A DNA stretch of 64,000 bases from Osmia lignaria lignaria (Eukaryota; Arthropoda; Insecta; Hymenoptera; Megachilidae): contig NW_027478167.1 in the NCBI RefSeq assembly GCF_051020975.1, positions 8,308,001-8,372,000 of the forward strand, in the 5' to 3' direction. The translations under genes were made by a program, and so were the position numbers. Shown in pieces: positions 51,901 through 62,900 of the stretch. The number at the start of each line of letters is the position of its first letter. The first letter of the stretch is position 1. The notes beneath the pieces were generated by a model. That model searched no databases, had not been told where the DNA came from, and saw nothing but the letters and a program-made list of their open reading frames with translations.

Positions 51901-54766
51901 GACATATTTCGGGATATTTCTTCTTCTTGTTGTTCTTCTTCTGCACAGCTAAGCTGGAAGTGGCATTTGCAGCTCGCAATAGTGCAGAGTTATCTCAAAG
52001 AAAGGGGCCACGGTGTTTCTGTATCTTTATTATGTTGGTGCGGCTTCGGAACTTTTAAATATCTCGATATATCTCGAAAACTACGCTTCTGATCAAAAAA
52101 TATCATAGAACATAAATCGTAGGAAACATAATTCTCTACAAAAAAGGTCTCTTAACGTTTTGCCATAGCTCGCTTCGTTTCCGAGATATTTGCAGATTTA
52201 TCTCAAGGGAAGGGTCCTGACGGACATATTTCGAGATATTTCTTCTTCTTGTTGTTCTTCTTATGCACAGCTAAACTGGAAGTGGCATTTCCAGCCCGCA
52301 ATAGTGCAGAGTTATCCCGAAGAAAGGGGCCACGGTGTTTCTGTATCTCTATTATGTTGGTGCGGCTTCGGAACTTTTAAATATCTCGATATATCTCGAA
52401 AACTACGCTTCTGATCAAATAATATCATAGAACATAAAAAGTAGGAAACTTAATTCTCTACAAATAAGGTCTCTTAACATTTTGCCATAGCTCGCTTCGT
52501 TTCCGAGATATTTGCAGATATATCTCAAGGGAAGGGGCCTGACGGACATATTTCGAGATATTTCTTCTTCTTGTTGTTCTTCTTCTGCACAGCTAAGCTG
52601 GAAGTGGCATTTGCAGCTCGCAATAGTGCAGAGTTATCTCAAAGGAAGGGGCCACGGTGTTTCTGTATCTCTATTATGTTGGTGCGGCTTCGGAACTTTT
52701 AAATATCTCGATATATCTCGAAAACTACGCTTCTGATCAAAAAATATCATAGAACATAAAAAGTAGGAAACTTAATTCTCTACAAAAAAGGTCTCTTAAC
52801 ATTTTGCCATAGCTCGCTTCGTTTCCGAGATATTTGCAGATTTATCTCAAGGGAAGGGGACTGACGGACATATTTCGAGATATTCCTTCTTCTTGTTGTT
52901 CTTCTTCTGCACAGCTAAGCTGGAAGTGGCATTTGCAGCTCGCAGTAGTGCAGAGTTATCTCAAAGAAAGGGGCCACAGTGTTTCTGTATCTCTATTATG
53001 TTGGTGCGGCTTCGGAACTTTTAAATATCTTGATATATCTCGAGAACTACGCATCTGATCAAATAATATCATAGAACATAAAAAGTAGGAAACTTAATTC
53101 TCTACAAATAAGGTCTCTTAACATTTTGCCATCGCTCGCTTCGTTTCCGAGATATTTGCAGATTTATCTCAAGGGAAGGGGCCTGACGGACATATTTCGA
53201 GATATTTCTTCTTCTTGTTGTTCTTCTTCTGCACAGCTAAGCTGGAAGTGGCATTTGCAGCTCGCAATAGTGCAGAGTTATCTCAAAGAAAGGGGCCACG
53301 GTGTTTCTGTATCTCTATTATGTTGGTGCGGCTTCGGAACTCTTAAATATCTTGATATATCTCGAGAACTACGCATCTGATCGAAAAATATCATAGAACA
53401 TAAAAAGTAGGAAACTTGGTTCTCTTCAAAAAAGGTCTCTTAACATTTTGCCATAGCTCGCTTCGTTTCCGAGATATTTGCAGATTTATCTCAAGGGAAG
53501 GGGACTGACGGACATATTTCGAGATATTTCTTCTTCTTGTTGTTCTTCTTCTGCACAGCTAAGCTGGAAGTGGCATTTGCAGCTCGCAGTAGTGCAGAGT
53601 TATCCCGAAGAAAGGGGCCACGGTGTTTCTGTATCTCTATTATGTTGGTGCGGCTTCGGAACTTTTAAATATCTCGATATATCTCGAAAACTACGCTTCT
53701 GGTCAAAAAATATCATAGAACATAAATTGTAGGAAACATAATTCTCTACAAAAAAGGTCTCTTAACATTTTGCCATAGCCCGCTTCGTTTCCGAGATATT
53801 TGCAGATTTATCTCAAGGGAAGGGTCCTGACGGACATATTTCGAGATATTTCTTCTTCTTGTTGTTCTTCTTCTGCACAGCTAAACTGGAAGTGGCATTT
53901 CCAGCTCGCAATAGTGCAGAGTTATCTCAAAGAAAGGGGCCACAGTGTTTCTGTATCTCTATTATGTTGGTGCGGCTTCGGAACTTTTAAATATCTTGAT
54001 ATATCTCGAGAACTACGCATCTGATCAAATAATATCATAGAACATAAAAAGTAGGAAACTTAATTCTCTACAAATAAGGTCTCTTAACATTTTGCCATAG
54101 CTCGCTTCGTTTCCGAGATATTTGCAGATTTATCTCAAGGGAAGGGGCCTGACGGACATATTTCGAGATATTTCTTCTTCTTGTTGTTCTTCTTCTGCAC
54201 AGCTAAGCTGGAAGTGGCATTTGCAGCTCGCAGTAGTGCAGAGTTATCCCGAAGAAAGGGGCCACGGTGTTTCTGTATCTCTATTATGTTGGTGCGGCGT
54301 CGGAACTTTTAAATATCTCGATATATCTCGAAAACTACGCTTCTGATCAAAAAATATCATAAAACATAAATTGTAGGAAACATAATTCTCTACAAAAAAG
54401 GTCTCTTAACATTTTGCCATAGCCCGCTTCGTTTCCGAGATATTTGCAGATTTATCTCAAGGGAAGGGTCCTGACGGACATATTTCGAAATATTTCTTCT
54501 TCTTGTTGTTCTTCTTCTGCACAGCTAAACTGGAAGTGGCATTTCCAGCTCGCAATAGTGCAGAGTTATCTCAAAGAAAGGGGCCACAGTGTTTCTGTAT
54601 CTCTATTATGTTGGTGCGGCTTCGGAACTTTTAAATATCTTGATATATCTCGAGAACTACGCATCTGATCAAATAATATCATACAACATAAAAAGTAGGA
54701 AACTTAATTCTCTACAAATAAGGTCTCTTAACATTTTGCCATAGCTCGCTTCGTTTCCGAGATATT

Positions 54767-54793
54767 TGCAGATTTATCTCAAGGGAAGGGGCC
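54767..54793 (+). repeat. Intra-monomer direct repeat, copy 1 (monomer 27-53)
   Basis: These 27 bases start TGCAGATTTATCTC and end AAGGGGCC. They match monomer positions 141-167 at 24 of 27 bases, 114 bp downstream. The mismatches are T/G at the seventh base and G/A at bases 17 and 19. Nearly every monomer in the window has the pair, so it is built into the ancestral unit. Confidence 0.85.
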
Positions 54794-54797
54794 TGAC

Positions 54798-54817
54798 GGA
54801 CATATTTCGAGATATTT
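54798..54817. repeat. Left arm of long-range dyad (monomer 58-77)
   Basis: The arm ends in CGAGATATTT. Against the reverse complement of monomer 215-234, 17 of 20 bases pair, including all ten of CGAGATATTT. The arms are 137 bp apart, so a stable DNA hairpin is unlikely, but a transcript could pair or a dimeric protein could bind both arms. The same decamer lies 50 bp upstream at monomer 18-27. Confidence 0.7.
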
Positions 54818-54840
54818 CTTCTTCTTGTTGTTCTTCTTCT
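54815..54840 (+). repeat. TTC-rich pyrimidine tract (monomer 75-100)
   Basis: This is a run of TTC triplets interrupted by TTG, almost pure pyrimidine on the + strand. Variants across the array are mainly point changes: CTTCGTGTTG in many monomers of 1-13 kb, TTCTTGTTCTTCTTC in the M68 group, TTCTTGTTGTTGTTC in M158 and TTGTTCTTGTTGTGC in the M178 group. Only M7 shows a length change. Confidence 0.8.
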
Positions 54841-54880
54841 GCACAGCTAAGCTGGAAGTGGCATTTGCAGCTCGCAATAG

Positions 54881-54907
54881 TGCAGAGTTATCTCAAAGAA
54901 AGGGGCC
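54881..54907 (+). repeat. Intra-monomer direct repeat, copy 2 (monomer 141-167)
   Basis: This is the partner of the repeat at monomer 27-53. It starts TGCAGAGTTATCTC and ends AAGGGGCC. Both copies are followed within two bases by ACGG. No third copy is evident near position 255, so a simple three-fold origin of the 322-bp unit is not supported by eye. Confidence 0.85.
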
Positions 54908-54954
54908 ACGGTGTTTCTGTATCTCTATTATGTTGGTGCGGCTTCGGAACTTTT

Positions 54955-54974
54955 AAATATCTCGATATATCTCG
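54955..54974. repeat. Right arm of long-range dyad (monomer 215-234)
   Basis: The arm contains two ATATCTCG(A) words offset by exactly 10 bp, about one helical turn, and pairs with monomer 58-77. E-type monomers carry CTTG instead of CTCG in the first word, weakening the outer half, but gain the CTCGAG palindrome just downstream. Confidence 0.7.
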
Positions 54975-54990
54975 AAAACTACGCTTCTGA

Positions 54991-55062
54991 TCAAAAAATA
55001 TCATAGAACATAAATTGTAGGAAACATAATTCTCTACAAAAAAGGTCTCTTAACATTTTGCC
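54991..55062 (+). repeat. AT-rich end domain with three A-tracts (monomer 251-322)
   Basis: GC is about 25% here against about 43% in the rest of the monomer. Three A-tracts lie near 253-258, 272-276 (AAATT in K-type) and 298-303, centred roughly 19 and 26 bp apart. This is only loosely in helical phase, so any DNA bend would be modest. The segment joins one monomer to the next and holds many subtype-diagnostic bases. Confidence 0.7.
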
Positions 55063-56994
55063 ATAGCTCGCTTCGTTTCCGAGATATTTGCAGATTTATC
55101 TCAAGGGAAGGGTCCCGACGGACATATTTCGGGATATTTCTTCTTCTTGTTGTTCTTCTTCTGCACAGCTAAACTGGAAGTGGCATTTCCAGATCGCAAT
55201 AGTGCAGAGTTATCTCAAAGAAAGGGGCCACGGTGTTTCTGTATCTCTATTATTTTGGTGCGGCTTCGGAACTCTTAAATATCTTGATATATCTCGAGAA
55301 CTACGCATCTGATCGAAAAATATCATAGAACATAAAAAGTGGGAAACTTAATTCTCTTCAAAAAAGGTCTATTAAGATTTTGCCATAGCTCGCTTCGTTT
55401 CCGAGATATTTGCAGATTTATCTCAAGGGAAGGGGCCTGACGGACATATTTCGAGATATTTCTTCTTCTTGTTGTTCTTCTTCTGCACAGCTAAGCTGGA
55501 AGTGGCATTTGCAGCTCGCAATAGTGCAGAGTTATCTCAAAGAAAGGGGCCACGGTGTTTCTGTATCTCTATTATGTTCGTGCGGCTTCGGAACTTTTAA
55601 ATATCTCGATATATCTCGAAAACTACGCTTCTGATCAAAAAATATCATAGAACATAAATTGTAGGAAACATAATTCTCTACAAAAAAGGTCTCTTAACAT
55701 TTTGCCATAGCTCGCTTCGTTTCCGAGATATTTGCAGATTTATCTCAAGGGAGGGGTCCTGACGGACATATTTCGAGATATTTCTTCTTCTTGTTGTTCT
55801 TCTTCTGCACAGCTAAGTTGGAAGTGGCATTTGCAGCTCGCAGTAGTGCAGAGTTATCTCAAAGAAAGGGGCCACAGTGTTTCTGTATCTCTATTATGTT
55901 GGTGCGGCTTCGGAACTTTTAAATATCTTGATATATCTCGAGAACTACGCATCTGATCGAAAAATATCATAGAACATAAAAAGTAGGAAACTTAATTCTC
56001 TACAAAACAGGTCTCTTAACATTTTGCCATAGCTCGCTTCGTTTCCGAGATATTTGCAGATTTATCTCAAGGGAAGGGGACTGACGGATATATTTCGAGA
56101 TATTTCTTCTTCTTGTTGTTCTTCTTCTGCACAGCTAAGCTGGAAGTGGCATTTGCAGCTCGCAGTAGTGCAGAGTTATCTCAAAGAAAGGGGCTACAGT
56201 GTTTCTGTATCTCTATTATGTTGGTGCGGCTTCGGAACTTTTAAATATCTTGATATATCTCGAGAACTACGCATCTGATCAAATAATATCATAGAACGTA
56301 AAAAGTAGGAAACTTAATTCTCTACAAATAAGGTCTCTTAACATTTTGCCATCGCTCGCTTCGTTTCCGAGATATTTGCAGATTTATCTCAAGGGAAGGG
56401 GCCTGACGGACATATTTCGAGATATTTCTTCTTCTTGTTGTTCTTCTTCTGCACAGCTAAGCTGGAAGTGGCATTTGCAGCTCGCAATAGTGCAGAGTTA
56501 TCTCAAAGAAAGGGGCCACGGTGTTTCTGTATCTCTATTATGTTGGTGCGGCTTCGGAACTCTTAAATATCTTGATATATCTCGAGAACTACGCATCTGA
56601 TCGAAAAATATCATAGAACATAAAAAGTAGGAAACTTAGTTCTCTTCAAAAAAGGTCTCTTAACATTTTGCCATAGCTCGCTTCGTTTCCGAGATATTTG
56701 CAGATTTATCTCAAGGGAAGGGGACTGACGGACATATTTCGAGATATTTCTTCTTCTTGTTGTTCTCCTTCTGCACAGCTAAACTGGAAGTGGCATTTCC
56801 AGCTCGCAATAGTGCAGAGTTATCCCGAAGAAAGGGGCCACGGTGTTTCTGTATCTCTATTGTGTTGGTGCGGCTTCGGAACTTTTAAATATCTCGATAT
56901 ATCTCGAAAACTACGCTTCTGATCAAAAAATATCATAGAACATAAAAAGTAGGAAACGTAATTCTCCACAAAAAAGGTCTTTTAACATTTTGCC

Positions 56995-59900
56995 ATAGCT
57001 CGGATTGTTTGCGAGATATTTGCAGATTTAGCTCAAGGGAAGGGGCCTGACGTACATATTCCGAGATATTTCTTGTTCTTGTTGTGCTTCTTCTGCACAG
57101 CTAAGCTGGAAGTGGCATTTGCAGCTCGCAATAGTGCAGAGTTATCTCAAAGAAACGGGCCACGGTTTTTCTGTATCTCTATTATGTTGGTGCGGCTTCG
57201 GAACTTTTAAATATCTCGATATATCTCGAAAACTACGCTTCTGGTCAAAAAATATCATAGAACGTAAATTGTAGGAAACATAATTCTCTACAAAAAAGGT
57301 ATCTTAACATTTTGCCATAGCTCGCTTCGTTTCCGAGATATTTGCAGATTTATCTCACGGGAAGGGGCTTGACGGACATATTTCGAGATATTTCTTCTTT
57401 TTGTTGTTCTTCTTCTGCACAGCTAAGCTGGAAGTGGCATTTGCAGCTCGCAATAGTGCAGAGTTACCTCAAAGAAAGGGGCCACGGTGTTTCTGTATCT
57501 CTATTATGTTGGTGCCGCTTCGGAACTTTTAAATATCTGGGTATATCTCGAGAACTACGCATCTGATCAAAAAAGATCATAGAACATAAAAAGTAGGAAA
57601 CTTAATTCTCTACAAAAAAGGTATCTTAACATTTTGCCATAGCTCGCTTCGTTTCCGAGATATTTGCAGATTTATCTCAAGGGAAGGGCCCTGACGGACA
57701 TATTTCGAGATATTTCTTCTTCTTGTTGTTCTTCTTCTGCACAGCTAAGCTGGAAGTGGCATTTGCAGCTCGCAATAGTGCAGAGTTATCTCAAAGAAAG
57801 GGGCCACGGTGTTTCTGTATCTCTATTATGTTGGTGCGGCTTCGGAATTTTTAAATATCTCGATATATCTCGAAAACGACGCTTCTGATCAAAAAATATC
57901 ATAGAACGTAAATTGTAGGAAACATAATTCTCTACAAAAAAGGTCTCTTAACATTTTGCCATAGCTCACTTCGTTTCCGAGATATTTGCAGATTTATCTC
58001 AAGGGAAGGGGTCTGACGGACATATTTCGAGATATTTCCTCCTCTTGTTGTTCTTCTTCTGCACAGCTAAGCTCGAACTGGCATTTGCAGCTCGCAATAG
58101 TGCAGAGTTATCTCACAGAAAGGGGCCACGGTGTTTCTGTATCTCTATTATGTTGGTGCCGCTTCGGAACTTTTAAATATCTTGATATATCTCGAAAACT
58201 AAGCATCTGATCAAAAAACATCATAGAACATAAAAAGTAGGAAACTTAATTCTCTACAAAAAAGGTCTCTTAATATTTTGCCATAGCTCGCATCGTTTCC
58301 GAGATATTTGCAGATATAGCTCAAGGGAAGGGGCCTGACGGACATATTTCGAGATATTTCTTCTTCTTGTTGTTCCTCTTCAGCACAGCTAAGCTGGAAG
58401 TGGCATTTCCAGCCCGCAATAGTGCAGAGTTATCTCAAAGAAAGGATCCACGGTGTTTCTGTATCTCTATTATGTTGATGCGGCTTCGGAACTTTCAAAT
58501 ATCTTGATATATCTCGAGAACTACGCATCTGATCAAAACATATCATAGAACATAAAAAGTAGGAAACGTAATTCTCCACAAAAAAGGTCTTTTAACATTT
58601 TGCCATAGCTCGGATTGTTTGCGAGATATTTGCAGATTTATCTCAAGGGAAGGGGCTTGACGGACATATTTCGAGATATTTCTTCTTCTTGTTGTTCTTC
58701 TTCTGCACAGCTAAGCTGGAAGTGGCATTTGCAGGTCGCAATAGAGCAGAGTTATCTCAAAGAAAGGGGCCACGGTGTTTCTGTATCTCTATTATGTTGG
58801 TGCGGCTTCGGATCTTTTAAATATCTCGATATATCTCGAAAACTACGCTTCTGATCAAAAAATATCATAGAACGTAAATTGTAGGGAACATAATTCTCTA
58901 CAAAAAAGGTCTCTTAACATTTTGCCATAGCTCGCTTCGTTTCCGAGATATTTGCAGATTTATCTGAAGGGAAGGGGTCTGACGGACATATTTCGAGATA
59001 TTTCTTCTTCTTGTTGTTCTTCTTCTGCACAGCTAAGCTCGAAGTGGCATTTGCAGCTCGCAATAGTGCAGAGTTATCTCACAGGAAGGGGCCACCGTGT
59101 TTCTGTATCTCTATTATGTTGGTGCGGCTTCGGAACTTTTAAATATCTTGATATATCTCGAGAACTACGCATCTGATCAAAAAATATCATAGAACATAAG
59201 AAGTAGGAAACTTAATTCTCTACAAAAAAGGTCTCTTAACATTTTGCCATAGCTCGCTTCGTTTCCGAGATATTTGCAGATTTATCTCAAGGGAAGGGGC
59301 CTGACGGACATATGTCGAGATATTTCTTCTTCCTGTTGTTCTTCTTCTGCACAGCTAAGCTGGAAGTGGCATTTGCAGCTCGCAATAGTGCAGAGTTATC
59401 TCAAAGAAACGGGCCACGGTTTTTCTGTATCTCTATTATGTTGGTGCGGCTTCGGAGCTTTTAAATATCTCGATATATCTCGAAAACTACGCTTCTGGTC
59501 AAAAAATATCATAGAACATAAATTGTAGGAAACATACTTCTCTACAAAAAATGTCTCTTAACATTTTGCCATAGCTCGCTTCGTTTCCGAGATATTTGCA
59601 GGTTTATCTCAAGGGAAGGGGCCTGACGGACATATTTCGAGATATTTCTTCTTCTTGTTGTTCTTCTTCTGCACAGCTAAACTGGAAGTGGCATTTCCAG
59701 CTCGCAATAGTGCAGAGTTATCTCAAAGAAAGGGGCCACGGTGTTTCTGTATCTTCATTATGTTGGTGCGGCTTCGGAACTTTTAAATATCTTGATATAT
59801 CTCGAAAGCTAAGCATCTGACCAAAAAACATCATAGAACGCGAATAGTAGGAAACTTAATTCTCTACAAAAAAGGTCTCTTAATATTTTGCCATAGCTCG

Positions 59901-62900
59901 CATCGTTTCCGAGATATTTGCAGATATAGCTCAAGGGAAGGGGCCTGACGGACATATTTCGAGATATTTCTTCTTCTTGTTGTTCCTCTTCAGCACAGCT
60001 AAGCTGGAAGTGGCATTTCCAGCCCGCAATAGTGCAGAGTTATCTCAAAGAAAGGATCCACGGTGTTTCTGTATCTCTATTATGTTGATGCGGCTTCGGA
60101 ACTTTTAAATATCTTGATATATCTCGAGAACTACGCATCTGATCAAAAAATATCAGAGAACGTAAATTGTAGGAAACATAATTCTCTACAAAAAAGGTCT
60201 CTTAACATTTTGCCATAGCTCGCTTCGTTTCCGAGATATTTGCAGATTTATCTCACGGGAAGGGGCTTGACGGACATATTTCGAGATATTTCTTCTTTTT
60301 GTTGTTCTTCTTCTGCACAGCTAAGCTGGAAGTGGCATTTGCAGCTCGCAATAGTGCAGAGTTACCTCAAAGAAAGGGGCCACGGTGTTTCTGTATCTCT
60401 ATTATGTTGGTGCCGCTTCGGAACTTTTAAATATCTGGATATATCTCGAGAACTACGCATCTGATCAAAAAAGATCATAGAACATAAAAAGTAGGAAACT
60501 TAATTCTCTACAAAAAAGGTCTCTTAACATTTTGCCATAGCTCGCTTCGTTTCCGAGATATTTGCAGATTTATCTCAAGGGAAGGGGCCTGACGGACATA
60601 TGTCGAGATATTTCTTCTTCTTGTTGTTCTTCTTCTGCACAGCTAAGCTGGAAGTGGCATTTGCAGCTCGCAATAGTGCAGAGTTATCTCAAAGAAACGG
60701 GCCACGGTTTTTCTGTATCTCTATTATGTTGGTGCGGCTTCGGAACTTTTAAATATCTCGATATATCTCGAAAACTACGCTTCTGGTCAAAAAATATCAT
60801 AGAACATAAATTGTAGGAAACATAATTCTCTACAAAAAATGTCTCTTAACATTTTGCCATAGCTCGCTTCGTTTCCGAGATATTTGCAGATTTATCTCAA
60901 GGGAAGGGGCCTGACGGACATATTTCGAGATATTTCTTCTTCTTGTTGTTCTTCTTCTGCACAGCTAAACTGGAAGTGGCATTTCCAGCTCGAAATAGTG
61001 CAGAGTTATCTCAAAGAAAGGGGCCACGGTGTTTCTGTATCTCTATTATGTTGGTGCGGCTTCGGAACTTTTAAATATCTTGATATATCTCGAGAACTAC
61101 GCATCTGATCGAAAAATATCATAGAACATAAAAAGTAGGAAACTTAATTCTCTACAAAAAAGGTCTCTAAACATTTTGCCATAGCTCGCTTCGTTTCCGA
61201 GATATTTGCAGATTTATCTCAAGGGAAGGGGCCTGACGGACATATTTCGAGATATTTCTTCTTCTTGTTGTTCTTCTTCTGCACAGCTATGCTGGAAGTG
61301 GCATTTGCAGCTCGGAATAGTGCAGAGTTATTTCAAAGAAAGAGGCCACGGTGTTTGTGTATCTTTATTATGTTGGTGCGGCTTCGGAACTTTTAAATAT
61401 CTCGATATATCTCGAAAACCACGCATCTGATCAAAGAATATCATAGAACGTAAATTGTAGGAAACATAATTCTCTACAAAAAAGGTATCATAACATTTTG
61501 CTATAGCTCGCTTCGTTTCCGAGATATTTGCAGATTTATCTCAAGGCAAGGGGCCTGACGGACATATTTCGAGATATTTCTTCTTCTTGTTGTTCCTCTT
61601 CAGCACAGCTAAGCTGGAAGTGGCATTTCCAGCCCGCAATAGTGCAGAGTTATCTCAAAGAAAGGATCCACGGTGTTTCTGTATCTCTATTATGTTGATG
61701 CGGCTTCGGAACTTTTAAATATCTTGATATATCTCGAGAACTACGCATCTGATCAAAACATATCATAGAACATAAAAAGTAGGAAACGTAATTCTCCACA
61801 AAAAAGGTCTTTTAACATTTTGCCATAGCTCGGATTGTTTGCGAGATATTTGCAGATTTAGCTCAAGGGAAGGGGCCTGACGTACATATTCCGAGATATT
61901 TCTTGATCTTGTTGTGCTTCTTCTGCACAGCTAAGCTGGAACTGGCAATTGCTGCTCGCAATAGTGCAGAGTTATCTCACAGAAATGGGCCACGGTGTTT
62001 CTGTATCTCTATTATGTTGGTGCGGCTTCGGAACTTTTAAATATCTTGATATATCTCGAGAACTACGCATCTGATCAAAAAATATCATACAACATAAAAA
62101 GTAGGAAACTTAATTCTCTACAAAAAAGGTCTCTTAACATTTTGCCATAGCTCGCTTCGTTTCCGGGATATTTGCAGATTTAGCTCAAGGGAAGGGGCCT
62201 GACGGACATATTTCGAGATATTTCTTCTTCTTGTTGTTCTTCTTCTGCACAGCTATGCTGGAAGTGGCATTTGCAGCTCGGAATAGTGCAGAGTTATTTC
62301 AAAGAAAGAGGCCACGGTGTTTGTGTATCTTTATTATGTTGGTGCGCCTTCGGAACTTTTAAATATCTCGATATATCTCGAAAACCACGCATCTGATCAA
62401 AGAATATCATAGAACGTAAATTGTAGGAAACATAATTCTCTACAAAAAAGGTATCTTAACATTTTGCAATAGCTCGCTTCGTTTCCGAGATATTTGCAGA
62501 TTTATCTCAAGGCAAGGGGCCTGACGGACATATTTCGAGATATTTCTTCTTCTTGTTATTCTTCTTCGGCACAGCTAAGCTGGAAGGGGCATTTGCAGCT
62601 CGCAATAGTGCAGAGTTATCTCACAGAAAGGGGCCACGGTGTTTCTGTATCTCTATTATGTTGGTGCGGCTTCGGAACTTTTAAATATCTCGATATATCT
62701 CGAAAACTACGCATCTGACCAAAAAATATCATAGAACATAAATAGTAGGAAACTTAATTTCCTACAAAAAAGGTCTCTCAACATTTTGCCATAGCTCGCA
62801 TCGTTTCCGAGATATTTGCAGATGTAGCACAAGGGAAGGGGCCTGACGGACATATTCCGAGATATTTCTTGTTCTTGTTGTGCTTTTTCTGCACAGCTAA

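Larger units (their letters stand above)
54741..55062 (+). repeat. Reference monomer, K-type (M171)
   Basis: This copy is close to the consensus of the K subtype and serves as a coordinate guide. Landmarks by monomer position: CGAGATATTT at 18-27 and again at 68-77; direct-repeat copies at 27-53 and 141-167; pyrimidine tract at 75-100; AATATCTCGATATATCTCGA-type tract at 215-236; AT-rich end at 251-322. K-type diagnostic bases are CTCGAAAACTACGCTTCTG near 231-249, followed by AAATTGTAGGAAACATAATT near 272-291. The subtype label comes only from base differences and implies no function. Confidence 0.9.
48945..56994 (+). repeat. Block 8: mosaic with two-monomer repeats and 3220-bp spacing (M153-M177)
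   Basis: M159 and M161 (TTTCGGGATGTTTC, CAGATCGC, ATTATTTTGGTG, GATCGAAAAATATC) are 644 bp apart with M160 between. M167-M168 (53453) and M169-M170 (54097) are a 644-bp repeat of a GTTATCCCG monomer and a CCACAGTGTTTC monomer. M165-M166 (52809) and M175-M176 (56029) share GTAGTGCAG/CAGTGTTTC and CCATCGCTCGC/GGAACTCTTAAAT, exactly 3220 bp apart. M158 (50555-50876) is odd, with TTGCACATTT, ACATATATCG and GAAGTAGCATTT. Confidence 0.75.

Noticed and set aside
54807..54823. Possible CENP-B-like box around TTTCGAGATATTTC
   Set aside because: It matches only the TTCG....A half. The required CGGG near the other end is absent, so the box consensus is not met.
54794..54980. Possible hammerhead ribozyme (some animal satellites carry one)
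   Set aside because: The closest core is CTGACGG, which departs from CUGANGA, and no suitably placed GAAA plus cleavage triplet with flanking helices was found on either strand.
54993..55044. Phased A-tract bending element in the AT-rich end
   Set aside because: The three A-tracts are spaced about 19 and 26 bp apart, not near multiples of 10.5 bp, and the middle one is disrupted in K-type monomers. Strong curvature cannot be claimed.
54981..55062. Promoter or terminator in the AT-rich spacer
   Set aside because: TATA-like words are expected at this base composition and none has supporting context. No hairpin followed by a T-run was seen.
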